A DNA stretch of 64,000 bases. It comes from Desulforamulus hydrothermalis Lam5 = DSM 18033 (lineage in GTDB: Bacteria > Bacillota > Desulfotomaculia > Desulfotomaculales > Desulfotomaculaceae). Below are positions 53,349-62,420 of the stretch, in pieces; position 1 is the stretch's first letter, and each line of letters begins with the position of its first letter. Where the stretch lies: the NCBI RefSeq assembly GCF_000315365.1, contig NZ_CAOS01000004.1:51759-115758 (forward strand), read 5' to 3'. Below the pieces are notes generated by a model. That model worked only from the letters and a program-made list of their open reading frames with translations, ran no database searches and was not told the DNA's origin. The position numbers and the translations under genes are program-made.

Positions 53349-55535
53349 TTATTTTTCGGCTTGTTTATTCTTGCCGTATTTAATTAAGCGGGCGGAGTTT
53401 ATTACCACAGCCAAAGTACTGGCATTGTGCATCAGGGCAGAAGTAAAGGGCGAAATAATTTTTAAAGTGCCCAGAGCAATACCCAGCACGTTAGCCCCAA
53501 TGGCAAAGGCAAAGTTTTGCCGGATAACCTGCATGGTTTTCTGGCTTAATTGGATAAGCTGGGCTACTTTAACCGGATCATCACCTGCCAGCACCACATC
53601 TGCCGATTCCACAGCCACATCCGTTCCTTTGACCCCCATAGCAATACCTATGTCGGCAGCCGCCAGGGCAGGAGAATCATTAATTCCTTCCCCAACCATG
53701 GCCACCACTTTACCCTTGCTTTGCTTTTCTCTGACGATTTTTACCTTGTCTTCGGGCAACATATCTGCCCAAATGTCCTGTAAGCCCAGCCCGCTGCCCA
53801 CAGCCAGGGCGCACTGCTTATTATCCCCGCTGACCAGACCGATCTCTTTAATGCCGGTGGCTTTCAGCAGGTGAATGGCTTGCCGGCTTTGTTGGCGCAG
53901 GGTATCTCTGACACCGATCAAGCCAATCACTCTGGTCTGTTTGGCAATAAAGATAATTGATTCACCACGGCCGCTCATTTCTTGAGCAAAATGCCTGGCA
54001 TGGCCGTAATCTATTTGTGCCTCCTGCATTAAACGGTCATTGCCAATTAAAAGGGTTTCGTTTTCTATAACCACCTTTAAACCTTTGCCCGGAATTACTT
54101 CTTTATCTTGGTACCCGGGAATTTCCTCCCGGCTTTCTCGGGCCTTGTTAACCACTGCCTGAGCCAAAGGGTGGTTGGTGTGCATTTCCCCGGCTGCTGC
54201 CAGGGCCAGAATTTGTTCGGGGCTATAGTTGTCATCCAAAGAAACGTATGTGCTTACTTCCGGGCGTCCCTCGGTAAGGGTGCCTGTTTTATCAAATAAA
54301 ACGGTGTCCAGCCGGCCTGCTGCTTCCAAATAACAGCCACCTTTAACCAGAATACCCCGGCTGGCGGCATTGCCCATGGCAGCGCTGATGGCCGTGGGTG
54401 TAGCCAGACCGGCAGCACAGGGACAAGCAACTATAAGAATGGTCATGGTGCGGTGAATATCCCTGGTAAGGGTAAACACCAGGGCGGCCAGCAAAAAAGA
54501 AACAGGTACTATTTTATAAGCATATGAATCAGCCAGTTTTTGGATGGGAGCACGTTTGCTGCCGGCTTCTTCCACCATGTGAATGATGCGGGACAGTGCT
54601 GTGCTGTCGCCTACTTTTTCTGAAAGAATATAAACACTGCCCTGTTCTACCACGGTACCGGCATAAACCTGGTCGCCGGGTTGTTTATACACCGGTACCG
54701 ATTCACCGGTGATGGGAGCTTGATTGACAGCGGCAGTTCCTTTGGTAACTCTGCCGTCCACGGGAATTTTGCCGCCGGTATGGACGACAACTGTATCACC
54801 GGGCTTTAAACTTTCTACCGGTACGGCCACCTGGGTGCCGTCGGCCAGCAACCAGGCCTGTTCGTTTTTATTACTGAGCAATTCACCAATGGCCCGGCGA
54901 GAGCGATCTAAAGTTACGGCTTGGAGCAGTTCGCTGAGGTTCACCAGCCAGACAACCACCAGGGCGGTTAAACCCTCACCCATGCCCAGCGCCACCAGGG
55001 TTGCAGCACTGATGAGCAGATCGTTGTTCAGCCTTTTTTCTTTCAGCAAACCGTTGATGCCGCTGCGCAGGATAGGGTAGCCGGCCAGCAGGGTGGTGGC
55101 GGAGCACAGGTTTAGCAGTTTGCCCCCGTGATTGGCAGGCGTTTTTCGTAAATAATGTTTGACGGTCAATCCCAGCAGCACCAGGCCACCAAAAGCTACC
55201 TGGGCAATTTGTAAAGGTATGGGCAGTTCCGCCGGTTCCTGATAGGTTTGTTTTTCTTGCCGGCCAGCGACAGCCGCAGCAACCTGTGAATTTTGGCCGG
55301 CCTGTTGATCCAAAAAACTGCCGATCAGGCAATACAGTTTTGATGCGGTTAGTTTGTCGGCACGATAATAAATTACTGCACTGCCGGAAACCGGGGTGAT
55401 ATCAGCCAGGACGGTTGCCGGTAAGCTGCTTAAAAAACTTTGCAGCTTTTGGGCCAGTCCTTTATTTTTCTTTAACAAAGGGATTTGAAAGCGTACCCTG
55501 CCGGGCAATATGTGTTTTACAATGATTTGCCCCAT
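53349..55535 (-). CDS. CtpC-like P1B-type metal-transporting ATPase
   Basis: This 728-residue pump starts with an HMA-like domain in which the CxxC motif is replaced by HILPGRVRFQIP. Actuator TGES, CPC in the sixth transmembrane helix (Cys371-Pro-Cys373), phosphorylation Asp415 in DKTGTLT, HP motif and GEGINDSPAL follow. The segments GYPILRSGINGL and MHNASTLAVVINSARLIKYG closely recall mycobacterial CtpC (Mn/Zn). I chose ATG 55535 because AAGGAGG precedes it. It is divergent from the giant ATPase gene with 143 bases between. Metal specificity is open: Mn, Zn or Fe are all possible. Confidence 0.88.
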   Translation of the reverse strand: MGQIIVKHILPGRVRFQIPLLKKNKGLAQKLQSFLSSLPATVLADITPVSGSAVIYYRADKLTASKLYCLIGSFLDQQAGQNSQVAAAVAGRQEKQTYQEPAELPIPLQIAQVAFGGLVLLGLTVKHYLRKTPANHGGKLLNLCSATTLLAGYPILRSGINGLLKEKRLNNDLLISAATLVALGMGEGLTALVVVWLVNLSELLQAVTLDRSRRAIGELLSNKNEQAWLLADGTQVAVPVESLKPGDTVVVHTGGKIPVDGRVTKGTAAVNQAPITGESVPVYKQPGDQVYAGTVVEQGSVYILSEKVGDSTALSRIIHMVEEAGSKRAPIQKLADSYAYKIVPVSFLLAALVFTLTRDIHRTMTILIVACPCAAGLATPTAISAAMGNAASRGILVKGGCYLEAAGRLDTVLFDKTGTLTEGRPEVSTYVSLDDNYSPEQILALAAAGEMHTNHPLAQAVVNKARESREEIPGYQDKEVIPGKGLKVVIENETLLIGNDRLMQEAQIDYGHARHFAQEMSGRGESIIFIAKQTRVIGLIGVRDTLRQQSRQAIHLLKATGIKEIGLVSGDNKQCALAVGSGLGLQDIWADMLPEDKVKIVREKQSKGKVVAMVGEGINDSPALAAADIGIAMGVKGTDVAVESADVVLAGDDPVKVAQLIQLSQKTMQVIRQNFAFAIGANVLGIALGTLKIISPFTSALMHNASTLAVVINSARLIKYGKNKQAEK

Positions 55536-55678
55536 TTTCTTCCTCCTTGCGTAAGCTAAATATAGATTGGCAGAATAGCCAAAAACTATGCATGCTGTTT
55601 GCCGGGTTTGATGCATTAAATTTGCTCCCGGAGGATAAAAATAGCTTTTATAAAGTCAACAGGAGGTGAAAAAGGAAT

Positions 55679-58600
55679 TTGCCGCAGGGGAGCTCAGCAT
55701 ATCAGTCAGGAGTTATCCGGGTGGTTCACAAGCTGCCCGGCCGGGTGCGCTTACAGGTGCCGGGATTACAGGGAAATCACAGGCTGGCCGGGGTTATAGC
55801 AGCCGCTGTCAGTCAAAAAAAGGGGGTTTTTTTGGCCCGGGCCAGTGCATTAACCGGACGGGTATTAATATTTTTCGATGAAAGCAATCTTCAATTAACA
55901 GAGCTGAAACAGGTAATTCAAGAATGCTTGGCTTTGAAGCAGCAGCAACCTGTCCTGCCGCGCCGGAATACGCCGGAACCGGAAGATTTGCCCGTTAAAA
56001 AGCAGTTTTTTAACGTGGCGCTGGGCGGCGGCGTTTTGGCTTATCTAACCCTCAAACACCTGTTGGTGGGTCGCACCCCCTTAGCTAAGGACCCCCATAT
56101 TTTTAATCTGGCGGCAGCCGCTACCATTATTTCCGGCTATCCGGTACTGCGCAGCGGTTTGCATGGTTTAACCCGGGGCAAAATTAACTACGATCTGGTG
56201 CTGGGAGCCCTGGCCCTTGGCACTACACTGGCCAGAGAAAGCATCACCGGGTTGACTGTGATGTGGTTGACCAACCTGGCTGCCCTGATCCAGTCACTGA
56301 CGCTGCAGCGCTACCTGAAAGCCCTGCCGGCAACAAAGGATACTGCCCGTTCACTGGATGCAGCAATCAATCCATCTGAATGGGAGGAAGCCGGCCGTAC
56401 CTATGGACAAAAATTTATTTTACCGGCGCTGGGGGCAGCCGCCTTGACCGGCTTGGCCGGCGGGGCGGGCGGCCGGTCGAAAACCCTGGCCATGTTGCTG
56501 GCGGCCAATCCTTCGCCGGCCGGCCTGGCTGCGCCGACCACCCGGGCAGCGGTGATTGCGGCAGCAGGGAAAAAAGGTATTTTGTTCCGGCATCCCGGAG
56601 CGGTAGAAAAATTGGCCAGGCTGGATACGGTGATTCTCGACAGTGAGACGGTATTATCCGAAGCTGCCTATGAGGTGGGCGATATCCTCCCCCTGCCGGG
56701 TATCAGCAGGGCGGGGTTGCTGGCAATGGCAGCCCAACATTCAGGCAGTCATTATCATTTTGCTTTAAGAAAAGCTGTGTTTAGCGCAGGAATTCACCCG
56801 GCAGCTGAGTCTGATGCCGTCATATTAACCGGTGATGAAAAGACCCTTAATGCAGCCGGCGTAGACACCCGACAGGGGGTTTTTAAAGCAAGGCGGCTGC
56901 AGCACTTGCAGCAAGTCCCCTTGTTTGTGGCCTGTAACGGACAACTGGCTGGGTTAATCGGCATTAAGCCGGGGCACACCGGAGATTTGCGTTGTCTGGT
57001 GCAGAGTTTGCGCAACCTTGGTATCCTACAGGTGGTACTGCTGACCGAGCAGCCGGGCAGTGTAATGGAACAGGCAGCCCTTGACTTGGGAATAGCACAG
57101 GTGGGAAGCGGGCTTTCAACCGAAGAAAAACTGCACCTGGTTCAACAACTGCAGCAACAGGGCAGGGTGGTAGCCCTGGTCCGGCAAAAACCTGTCGCAA
57201 GCCCCTTAAGGCAGCAGGCAGATATTACGGTTTGTATATCTGACGGCAGCAACCACCATCCGGTGGATGTGGTGTTAAGCAATATATCTTTATTGCCTGA
57301 GGCGTGCCGTCTGGCCCGGCTGGGCCGACAGAGAGTAAAGCAAAATATTGCCCTGGTGCAGGCGGCCAATGTTATGGGGTTGGCCCTGGCTTCAACCGGC
57401 CGGTTGTCGGCTATGGCTGCCAAGGTGTATGGGGATCTGGTAGCGCTGGCAGTCTGCAGCAATGCGGCACGGTTGTTGTGGCCTCAAGGCCGGTCAGCCA
57501 GGCCGCGGCGGCTGTTGAGTAATGCACAACGGGAAATTGCTGCAGCTCTGGAGGAAACTGTCATACCGGCAGATTATTTAGATCAATGCAGCAACTGGCA
57601 CAGCTTGACAGCAGACGAAGTCCTGCACAGATTAGGATCAAACTTGCAAAACGGTTTGTCCGGCCATGAAGTACAGCAAAGGTTAGCGTTATATGGTCCT
57701 AACCAAATGGCAGAAAAAAAACAGCCGGGCTTTTTAGCCAGAATATGGAATCAAATGAAAGATTTTCTGGTGAAAACTTTGCTGGCTTCGGCCCTAACCT
57801 GTGCTATTCTGGGAGAATTTTGGGATGCCCTGGCTATTGTCGCAATCCTGGCCTTAAATGCCTTGTTGGGAGCTTTGCAAGAACACAAGGCTGAAGGAGC
57901 TTTGCAAGCGCTGGCTAAATTAACTGCCCCCACAGCCAAAGTGCGCAGGGAAGGCAAGGTGACAAGAATTTCGGCTTGCCAACTGGTGCCGGGAGATATT
58001 GTACTGCTGGAACAAGGAGACGGGGTACCGGCAGATTTACGGTTGCTGGAAACCAACAGTTTGGAAATTGAAGAAGCTGCCCTCACCGGCGAGTCTTATC
58101 CGGTAGCAAAAAGTGCCAAACGGATCAGCGATTGTATCCCCTTGCTGGATTGTGAAAACTTAGCCTTTATGGGTACCAATGTAACCCGGGGGCGCGGTGT
58201 GGGTATAGTTATAGCTACCGGCATGAACAGCCAGGTGGGAAAAATTGCCGGCATGCTGAATCAGGAGAAAAGTCCCACCCCGCTGCAAAACCGGATGGCG
58301 GAGGTCAGCAGCGTCATATTGAAATACTGCCTGGCTGTCAGTGGTCTGGTGGTGGTAGGGGGTGTGTTGCGGGGCGGTTCGCTGTTTAAAATGTTTCTTA
58401 CCGGTGTAAGCCTGGCGGTGGCTGCCATTCCCGAGGGACTGCCGGCGGTGGTTACCATCGCCCTGGCCTCCGGCGTCAGGCGAATGGCCAAAGAAAATGC
58501 TGTGGTCAAACACCTGCCGGCGGTAGAAACACTGGGCAGTGCTACCCTGATTGCCACTGACAAAACAGGCACTCTGACACAGAACCGCCAGCAGGTACAA

Positions 58601-60265
58601 GCTGTATTCACAGGCAGCGGCCGGTGGCAGGCAACCGAGGAGGGGCCCCTGACCGCTTTGGATCAACCATGCCCGCGAGAGGAACTGACAGCGTTGCTTA
58701 CCGCCGCTATCCTGTGTAACAATGCTGATCTCCGGTGGGTCCGGCCCAGGAACGGCCGGGCTAAGCCAAACTGGCAGGTTGAAGGCGACCCCACTGAAGG
58801 AGCCTTGCTGCTGGCCGGTTTGCGGGAGGAAATCAACTACCGGGAACTAAGAGAAAAATGGCAACGGGTTAAGGAAATACCCTTTGATGCAGAAAGGTTG
58901 CACATGACGGTTATTTGCCAGGCACCGGAACAGGAATATATAGCCTTTGTAAAAGGTGCCCCCGAAGTTGTTGTTAACCTTTGCACACAAATGCAGCAGG
59001 GCGGACAAGCGGTGCCGCTGGACGACAATTTGCGGCGGCAGGTGTTGCAGGCCAACGAAAACATGACGGCGGCAGCCATGCGGGTATTGGCCGTTGCTTA
59101 CCGGCCGCTGCAGCAGCCGGAGCAAGCCCAACAGGAAAAATCTTTAATTCTTCTGGGCTTGGTGGGGATGGTGGATCCGCCCCGGCCGGAAGTGCGGCAG
59201 GCAGTGGCCACTTGTCACCGGGCCGGCATTAAGGTGGTTATGATTACCGGCGATCACCCCCATACGGCTCTGGCTGTGGCCCGGCAAGTGGGAATTAGCC
59301 GGCATGATCGGGTAATGACCGGTCGGGATATCGATAACCTAACCGACCAGGAACTGGCAGCCGCCATTAATGAAGTCAGGGTTTTTGCCCGGGTGCTGCC
59401 AGGCCAAAAGTTGCGCTTGGTGCAGGCGTTTAAGCAGCGGGGAGAAATCCTGGCCATGGTTGGTGACGGCATCAATGATGCCCCGGCCATAAAGGAAGCG
59501 GATATAGGAGTGGCGATGGGGGTGAGCGGCACAGATGTTACCAAACAAGCGGCGGATATTATCTTAACCGACGACCATTTTGCCACTCTGGTGTCCGCTG
59601 TGGAACAGGGCCGGGGAATTTACGCCAATATCCGTCGCTCAGTACGCTACCTGTTAGCTACTAATGTTGGACTGGTGATGCTGGTTCTGCTGGCGGTGCT
59701 GTTGGGTTTGCCGATGCCTTTACTGCCCATCCAGTTGCTTTTCTTAAATGTGCTGGGTGATGGTTTGCCTGCCTTGGCCCTCGGGGTGGCGCCTAATAAC
59801 TGCAATCTTATGCAGCATCCCCCTAGGCCGGTCAATGAAGGTTTCTTTGCCGACGGGCTGGGTGATCAAATTATCAGCCGGGGTATTGCCACCGGATTAA
59901 TCGGGCTGGAAACCTACCGGAAAACTTTACGGCAAGGCGACCAGGGAGTGGCCGGCACGGTAACCATGGCTTCTTTTATAGCCAGCAAATTATTATTTGC
60001 TCTGGAATGCGGTGAGAAAAAACAAAGCGGGACCAATCCTTACCTCACCGGTTCGGTTGTTCTCTCAGCCCTGCTGCTGGGAGGTGCAATTTACCTGCCG
60101 GTGGGCCGGCAAATTTTCAAAACGGCACCGCTGGGCTTAAAAGAAGTGAGTACCGTTTTAGGAAGTGCCGGTCTTACTTATGTGGCAGAAAGATGTTTGG
60201 CGGCTTTTATCAAAAGTCAAGAAAATGAAAAAACATCAATAAATTCCGGGCGCAGCCCCAACTAA
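55679..60265 (+). CDS. Fusion of a degenerate P1B ATPase half and a complete P2-type cation ATPase
   Basis: This 1528-residue protein starts with an HMA-like VVHKLPGRVRLQVPG segment and a P1B-like membrane region (GYPVLRSGLHGL) homologous to the neighbouring pump. The first half lacks the actuator TGE loop, has NPSPAG in place of CPC, and DSETVLS (Asp321) in place of DKTGTLT, so it cannot pump. Residues about 640-1528 form a full P2-type ATPase: cation N-terminal domain, TGES, PEGLP (Glu919), DKTGTLT (Asp961), GDGINDAP, NVLGDGLPALALG. The architecture and size recall mycobacterial CtpH/CtpI. Likely Ca2+ or Mn2+ transport. TTG 55679 follows AGGAGGTG. Confidence 0.88.
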   Translation: MPQGSSAYQSGVIRVVHKLPGRVRLQVPGLQGNHRLAGVIAAAVSQKKGVFLARASALTGRVLIFFDESNLQLTELKQVIQECLALKQQQPVLPRRNTPEPEDLPVKKQFFNVALGGGVLAYLTLKHLLVGRTPLAKDPHIFNLAAAATIISGYPVLRSGLHGLTRGKINYDLVLGALALGTTLARESITGLTVMWLTNLAALIQSLTLQRYLKALPATKDTARSLDAAINPSEWEEAGRTYGQKFILPALGAAALTGLAGGAGGRSKTLAMLLAANPSPAGLAAPTTRAAVIAAAGKKGILFRHPGAVEKLARLDTVILDSETVLSEAAYEVGDILPLPGISRAGLLAMAAQHSGSHYHFALRKAVFSAGIHPAAESDAVILTGDEKTLNAAGVDTRQGVFKARRLQHLQQVPLFVACNGQLAGLIGIKPGHTGDLRCLVQSLRNLGILQVVLLTEQPGSVMEQAALDLGIAQVGSGLSTEEKLHLVQQLQQQGRVVALVRQKPVASPLRQQADITVCISDGSNHHPVDVVLSNISLLPEACRLARLGRQRVKQNIALVQAANVMGLALASTGRLSAMAAKVYGDLVALAVCSNAARLLWPQGRSARPRRLLSNAQREIAAALEETVIPADYLDQCSNWHSLTADEVLHRLGSNLQNGLSGHEVQQRLALYGPNQMAEKKQPGFLARIWNQMKDFLVKTLLASALTCAILGEFWDALAIVAILALNALLGALQEHKAEGALQALAKLTAPTAKVRREGKVTRISACQLVPGDIVLLEQGDGVPADLRLLETNSLEIEEAALTGESYPVAKSAKRISDCIPLLDCENLAFMGTNVTRGRGVGIVIATGMNSQVGKIAGMLNQEKSPTPLQNRMAEVSSVILKYCLAVSGLVVVGGVLRGGSLFKMFLTGVSLAVAAIPEGLPAVVTIALASGVRRMAKENAVVKHLPAVETLGSATLIATDKTGTLTQNRQQVQAVFTGSGRWQATEEGPLTALDQPCPREELTALLTAAILCNNADLRWVRPRNGRAKPNWQVEGDPTEGALLLAGLREEINYRELREKWQRVKEIPFDAERLHMTVICQAPEQEYIAFVKGAPEVVVNLCTQMQQGGQAVPLDDNLRRQVLQANENMTAAAMRVLAVAYRPLQQPEQAQQEKSLILLGLVGMVDPPRPEVRQAVATCHRAGIKVVMITGDHPHTALAVARQVGISRHDRVMTGRDIDNLTDQELAAAINEVRVFARVLPGQKLRLVQAFKQRGEILAMVGDGINDAPAIKEADIGVAMGVSGTDVTKQAADIILTDDHFATLVSAVEQGRGIYANIRRSVRYLLATNVGLVMLVLLAVLLGLPMPLLPIQLLFLNVLGDGLPALALGVAPNNCNLMQHPPRPVNEGFFADGLGDQIISRGIATGLIGLETYRKTLRQGDQGVAGTVTMASFIASKLLFALECGEKKQSGTNPYLTGSVVLSALLLGGAIYLPVGRQIFKTAPLGLKEVSTVLGSAGLTYVAERCLAAFIKSQENEKTSINSGRSPN

Positions 60266-60279
60266 GGGCTGCTCCCGGA
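60246..60279 (+). terminator. Stem-loop after the giant ATPase gene
   Basis: TCCGGGCGCAGCCC and GGGCTGCTCCCGGA pair with a CAACTAA loop across the stop codon region. No T run follows, so it may stabilise or slow rather than terminate. Confidence 0.5.
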
Positions 60280-60416
60280 GTATCGACAAACATTACCGGT
60301 GGTTTATGATCCCCTTTGGCTCCGGTCTGCGCACCGACAGCACTGCGCTTTACTGTGTTCGCCCCTGGGGTCGCCTCAATCGAATAAAAAATCACATGTT
60401 GTTTTATCCTGTAAAT

Positions 60417-60454
60417 CCGCAGGGAAGTTGCCACCGGCGGCAACTTCCCTGCGG
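60417..60454. terminator. Perfect 16-bp stem between converging genes
   Basis: CCGCAGGGAAGTTGCC (60417-60432) and GGCAACTTCCCTGCGG (60439-60454) are exact inverted copies around a six-base loop. The plus strand then reads ATAATAGTTAACTTTCTTTTTTTT. Probably a terminator for plus-strand transcripts reaching this point; no T run follows on the minus strand. Confidence 0.6.
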
Positions 60455-60461
60455 ATAATAG

Positions 60462-60836
60462 TTAACTTTCTTTTTTTTCAGCTGAAGATTTATGGTTTGG
60501 CTCCTTGTTGGTATGGGCAGTGGCGCTTGGATGATTAACAACATCTTGTGTGTCATGCATGGCTACCATTGAGGTTGCAGCCTTACCGGCCGGCTGATCC
60601 ATGATTGACTGCTGCACCCTAACCTCATGAACCATTTTTTCCCAACTTTTAGTTAAGCCTTCGCCGGTTTCTTTTAATGCATCACTGATGGCAAGGGCTC
60701 CCCGTACTGTTAAAACAGCCAGGCTGCGGGCTGTTTTCTTAATAACAGGTACCCCTGCGGCACCTATAACCGTACCTACCGCCACTAAACCTAAAGGAGA
60801 TAAGGTTCTTAAAGGACTTGTCAGCAACCAGCGCAT
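60462..60836 (-). CDS. Small Gly-rich membrane protein, possible P-ATPase partner
   Basis: This 124-residue protein has an N-terminal hydrophobic segment rich in Gly (LGLVAVGTVIGAAGVPVI), then a basic turn and an amphipathic helix (KKTARSLAVLTVRGALAISD). A long acidic-basic helix (EGLTKSWEKMVHEVRVQ) and a disordered His/Ser/Lys-rich tail follow. The layout resembles the DUF5132 and DUF1490/PacL families, small proteins encoded beside P-type ATPases that scaffold or feed the pump. That is a pattern-level comparison, not a demonstrated homology. ATG 60836 follows AGAGGTG. Confidence 0.7.
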   Translation of the reverse strand: MRWLLTSPLRTLSPLGLVAVGTVIGAAGVPVIKKTARSLAVLTVRGALAISDALKETGEGLTKSWEKMVHEVRVQQSIMDQPAGKAATSMVAMHDTQDVVNHPSATAHTNKEPNHKSSAEKKES

Positions 60837-60988
60837 TATTATCACCTCTGTTTTATATGTTTCATTTTATTATTTGCAGTATCTATAAACAAATTCTTAA
60901 AATTTTTTTGCAAAAAATTAAATTTATTGTAATAAACAGTAAAATAGTGGTTTAAAATACATTTACTTGAATTGCAAGGAGGAGTTTT

Positions 60989-61867
60989 ATGAAACAAGAA
61001 CAGCAATCTGTGATGAGCCAGTACGACCCGGAAATGATTAACCGCCTGAAAGAAGAAATTATTAACGATTTAAAGGCACGCCGGGAATGGCAGGAGAAAT
61101 ATTACAGTAATTTGGCTGAATACAACGAGGAATATGCCGCTTATCCGGGTGCTTATGGCTATCCGGGGTATGGCAGGCGTGCTGCCAGGGCGGGCTATGG
61201 CAGGCGTCATGCCGGGTATGGTGCCGGCAGGTATGGTGCCGGTATGGGTATGGGTCCCGGCAGGTATTACGGCTGGTGTCCTTACCCGCCGCCGCCCCCG
61301 TACAAAGGCCGCAAACAACCGGAGTTTGATTACGATTGGTGGACCGACCGGGAAGAATATGACTACCGGCGCAATATGATGATGCTGAGAAGACAGGTAC
61401 AAAATGAGTTGCAGGCCATAGACAAAATCAACCGTCGCTTGAGCCAGGTGAACGATCCCCAGGTACGCCGGCTGCTGGCAGATTTACTGCAGGAAGCCGA
61501 CCGGCAGGGCATGGATATAAATGAGCTGATGCAGAGCTTAAATATGCAAAACCCTGGTTGGGGTACCGCCCTGCTTGACCGGGTTACCGGACCCTTTAGA
61601 GGTATTGATCGGCGCAGCTTTGGCTGGGGGGCCGGCGCAGCGTTATTAGGATTGCTGCTCTTGCCGACGCTGGGCAAATCCCTGCGTCCGTTGGCCCGTA
61701 AAGCTATGGAAGAAGCCATGGACATTACAGAAAGGGCCCAGAGTGTTTTCGCCCAGGCCAAAGAAGAGTTTGAAGATATAGTCGCCGAAGCCAACTTTAA
61801 TAAAATTAAGGAGTCAATGGTCACCCAGTCGGGTATGCATGATAAAGAACCTCCGGCTAAAAAATAA
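60989..61867 (+). CDS. Gly/Tyr/Arg-rich protein with C-terminal membrane segment
   Basis: This 292-residue protein has a helical N-terminus (residues 1-45). A low-complexity stretch (about 45-105) is built of GYG, GRR, YGAG and PGRYYG units and ends in PYPPPPPY. A coiled-coil-like middle follows (QVQNELQAIDKINRRLSQV), and then a Gly/Leu hydrophobic segment (GWGAGAALLGLLLLPTLG) with a long amphipathic helix (ERAQSVFAQAKEEFEDIVAEA). The last part has the same layout as the small protein at 60462. Function unknown; linkage suggests a scaffold in the metal-transport island. GGAGGAG precedes the ATG. Confidence 0.75.
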   Translation: MKQEQQSVMSQYDPEMINRLKEEIINDLKARREWQEKYYSNLAEYNEEYAAYPGAYGYPGYGRRAARAGYGRRHAGYGAGRYGAGMGMGPGRYYGWCPYPPPPPYKGRKQPEFDYDWWTDREEYDYRRNMMMLRRQVQNELQAIDKINRRLSQVNDPQVRRLLADLLQEADRQGMDINELMQSLNMQNPGWGTALLDRVTGPFRGIDRRSFGWGAGAALLGLLLLPTLGKSLRPLARKAMEEAMDITERAQSVFAQAKEEFEDIVAEANFNKIKESMVTQSGMHDKEPPAKK

Positions 61868-61892
61868 AACATCTGTAGAAGGCGGTGGTTAA

Positions 61893-62126
61893 TTGACCCG
61901 TACTGATGAATTAACGGAACAGCTTACCCGTGTGCTGGCAGAATTGCGTAAAGCGGTGGATGCCAGCGTTGAGATTCGCAGCCAAAGCAAGGCTGAGGCA
62001 AAAACAGTAGCTGTGATATGGGAAACCTTTCTTGGCACATTTATTGGCTACATTATGAAAAAAGGAAGAGAAACCGGCCAAAACTTACTGGCAGACATTT
62101 CCTTTCGCAATATTTGGCGTAAATGA
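61893..62126 (+). CDS. Small protein with one Gly-zipper-like hydrophobic segment
   Basis: This 77-residue protein has a helical N-terminus (LTEQLTRVLAELRKAVD). A weakly hydrophobic segment VIWETFLGTFIGYIMKKG with GxxxG-like spacing follows, then a basic tail. It starts with TTG 61893 behind GGCGGTGG, 25 bases after the stop of the Gly/Tyr-rich gene, so the two are probably cotranscribed. I recognise no family. Confidence 0.65.
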   Translation: MTRTDELTEQLTRVLAELRKAVDASVEIRSQSKAEAKTVAVIWETFLGTFIGYIMKKGRETGQNLLADISFRNIWRK

Positions 62127-62127
62127 G

Positions 62128-62154
62128 GTACACCCCACTTGCGGTGGGGTGTAC
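62128..62154 (+). terminator. Stem-loop after the small protein gene
   Basis: GTACACCCCA and TGGGGTGTAC form a perfect 10-bp stem with a CTTGCGG loop, two bases after the stop codon. A short pyrimidine-rich stretch follows further on. Confidence 0.6.
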
Positions 62155-62246
62155 AGCTTGCCGGTATTGTTTCTTTCCCCAAATTAGGTACGCAACGGAT
62201 GATTTGCAGCGAACCGCCAATGTTTTAAGAACCAGATTTAAAACAC

Positions 62247-62275
62247 TTGCATTACATAAAACAATGTGCTATTAT
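62247..62275 (+). promoter_or_regulatory. rRNA promoter P1
   Basis: TTGCAT and TATTAT are separated by 17 bases. Followed by a GC-rich segment GTCGCTGCGAGGCGG. Confidence 0.7.
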
Positions 62276-62313
62276 AAAAAACGTCGCTGCGAGGCGGCCC
62301 TAAAAAATACCAC

Positions 62314-62342
62314 TTGCCGCAGGGCGGCAAAAGTGGTAAGAT
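62314..62342 (+). promoter_or_regulatory. rRNA promoter P2
   Basis: TTGCCG and TAAGAT are separated by 17 bases, with TGG directly before the -10 as in P3. A hairpin-forming CCGCCGCTGATAAGGCGG follows. Confidence 0.6.
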
Positions 62343-62391
62343 GAAGTTCCGCCGCTGATAAGGCGGTGAGTGAATTACCAAAAACTTCCGC

Positions 62392-62420
62392 TTGCAACAG
62401 AGCGGGAGATATGGTAAGAT
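62392..62420 (+). promoter_or_regulatory. rRNA promoter P3
   Basis: TTGCAA and TAAGAT are separated by 17 bases. The segment from TGGTAAGATGAA to TTCCG repeats that of P2 with one change. A hairpin CCGGTCGCGAGGCCGG follows, then a leader of about 170 bases to the 16S gene. Confidence 0.65.
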
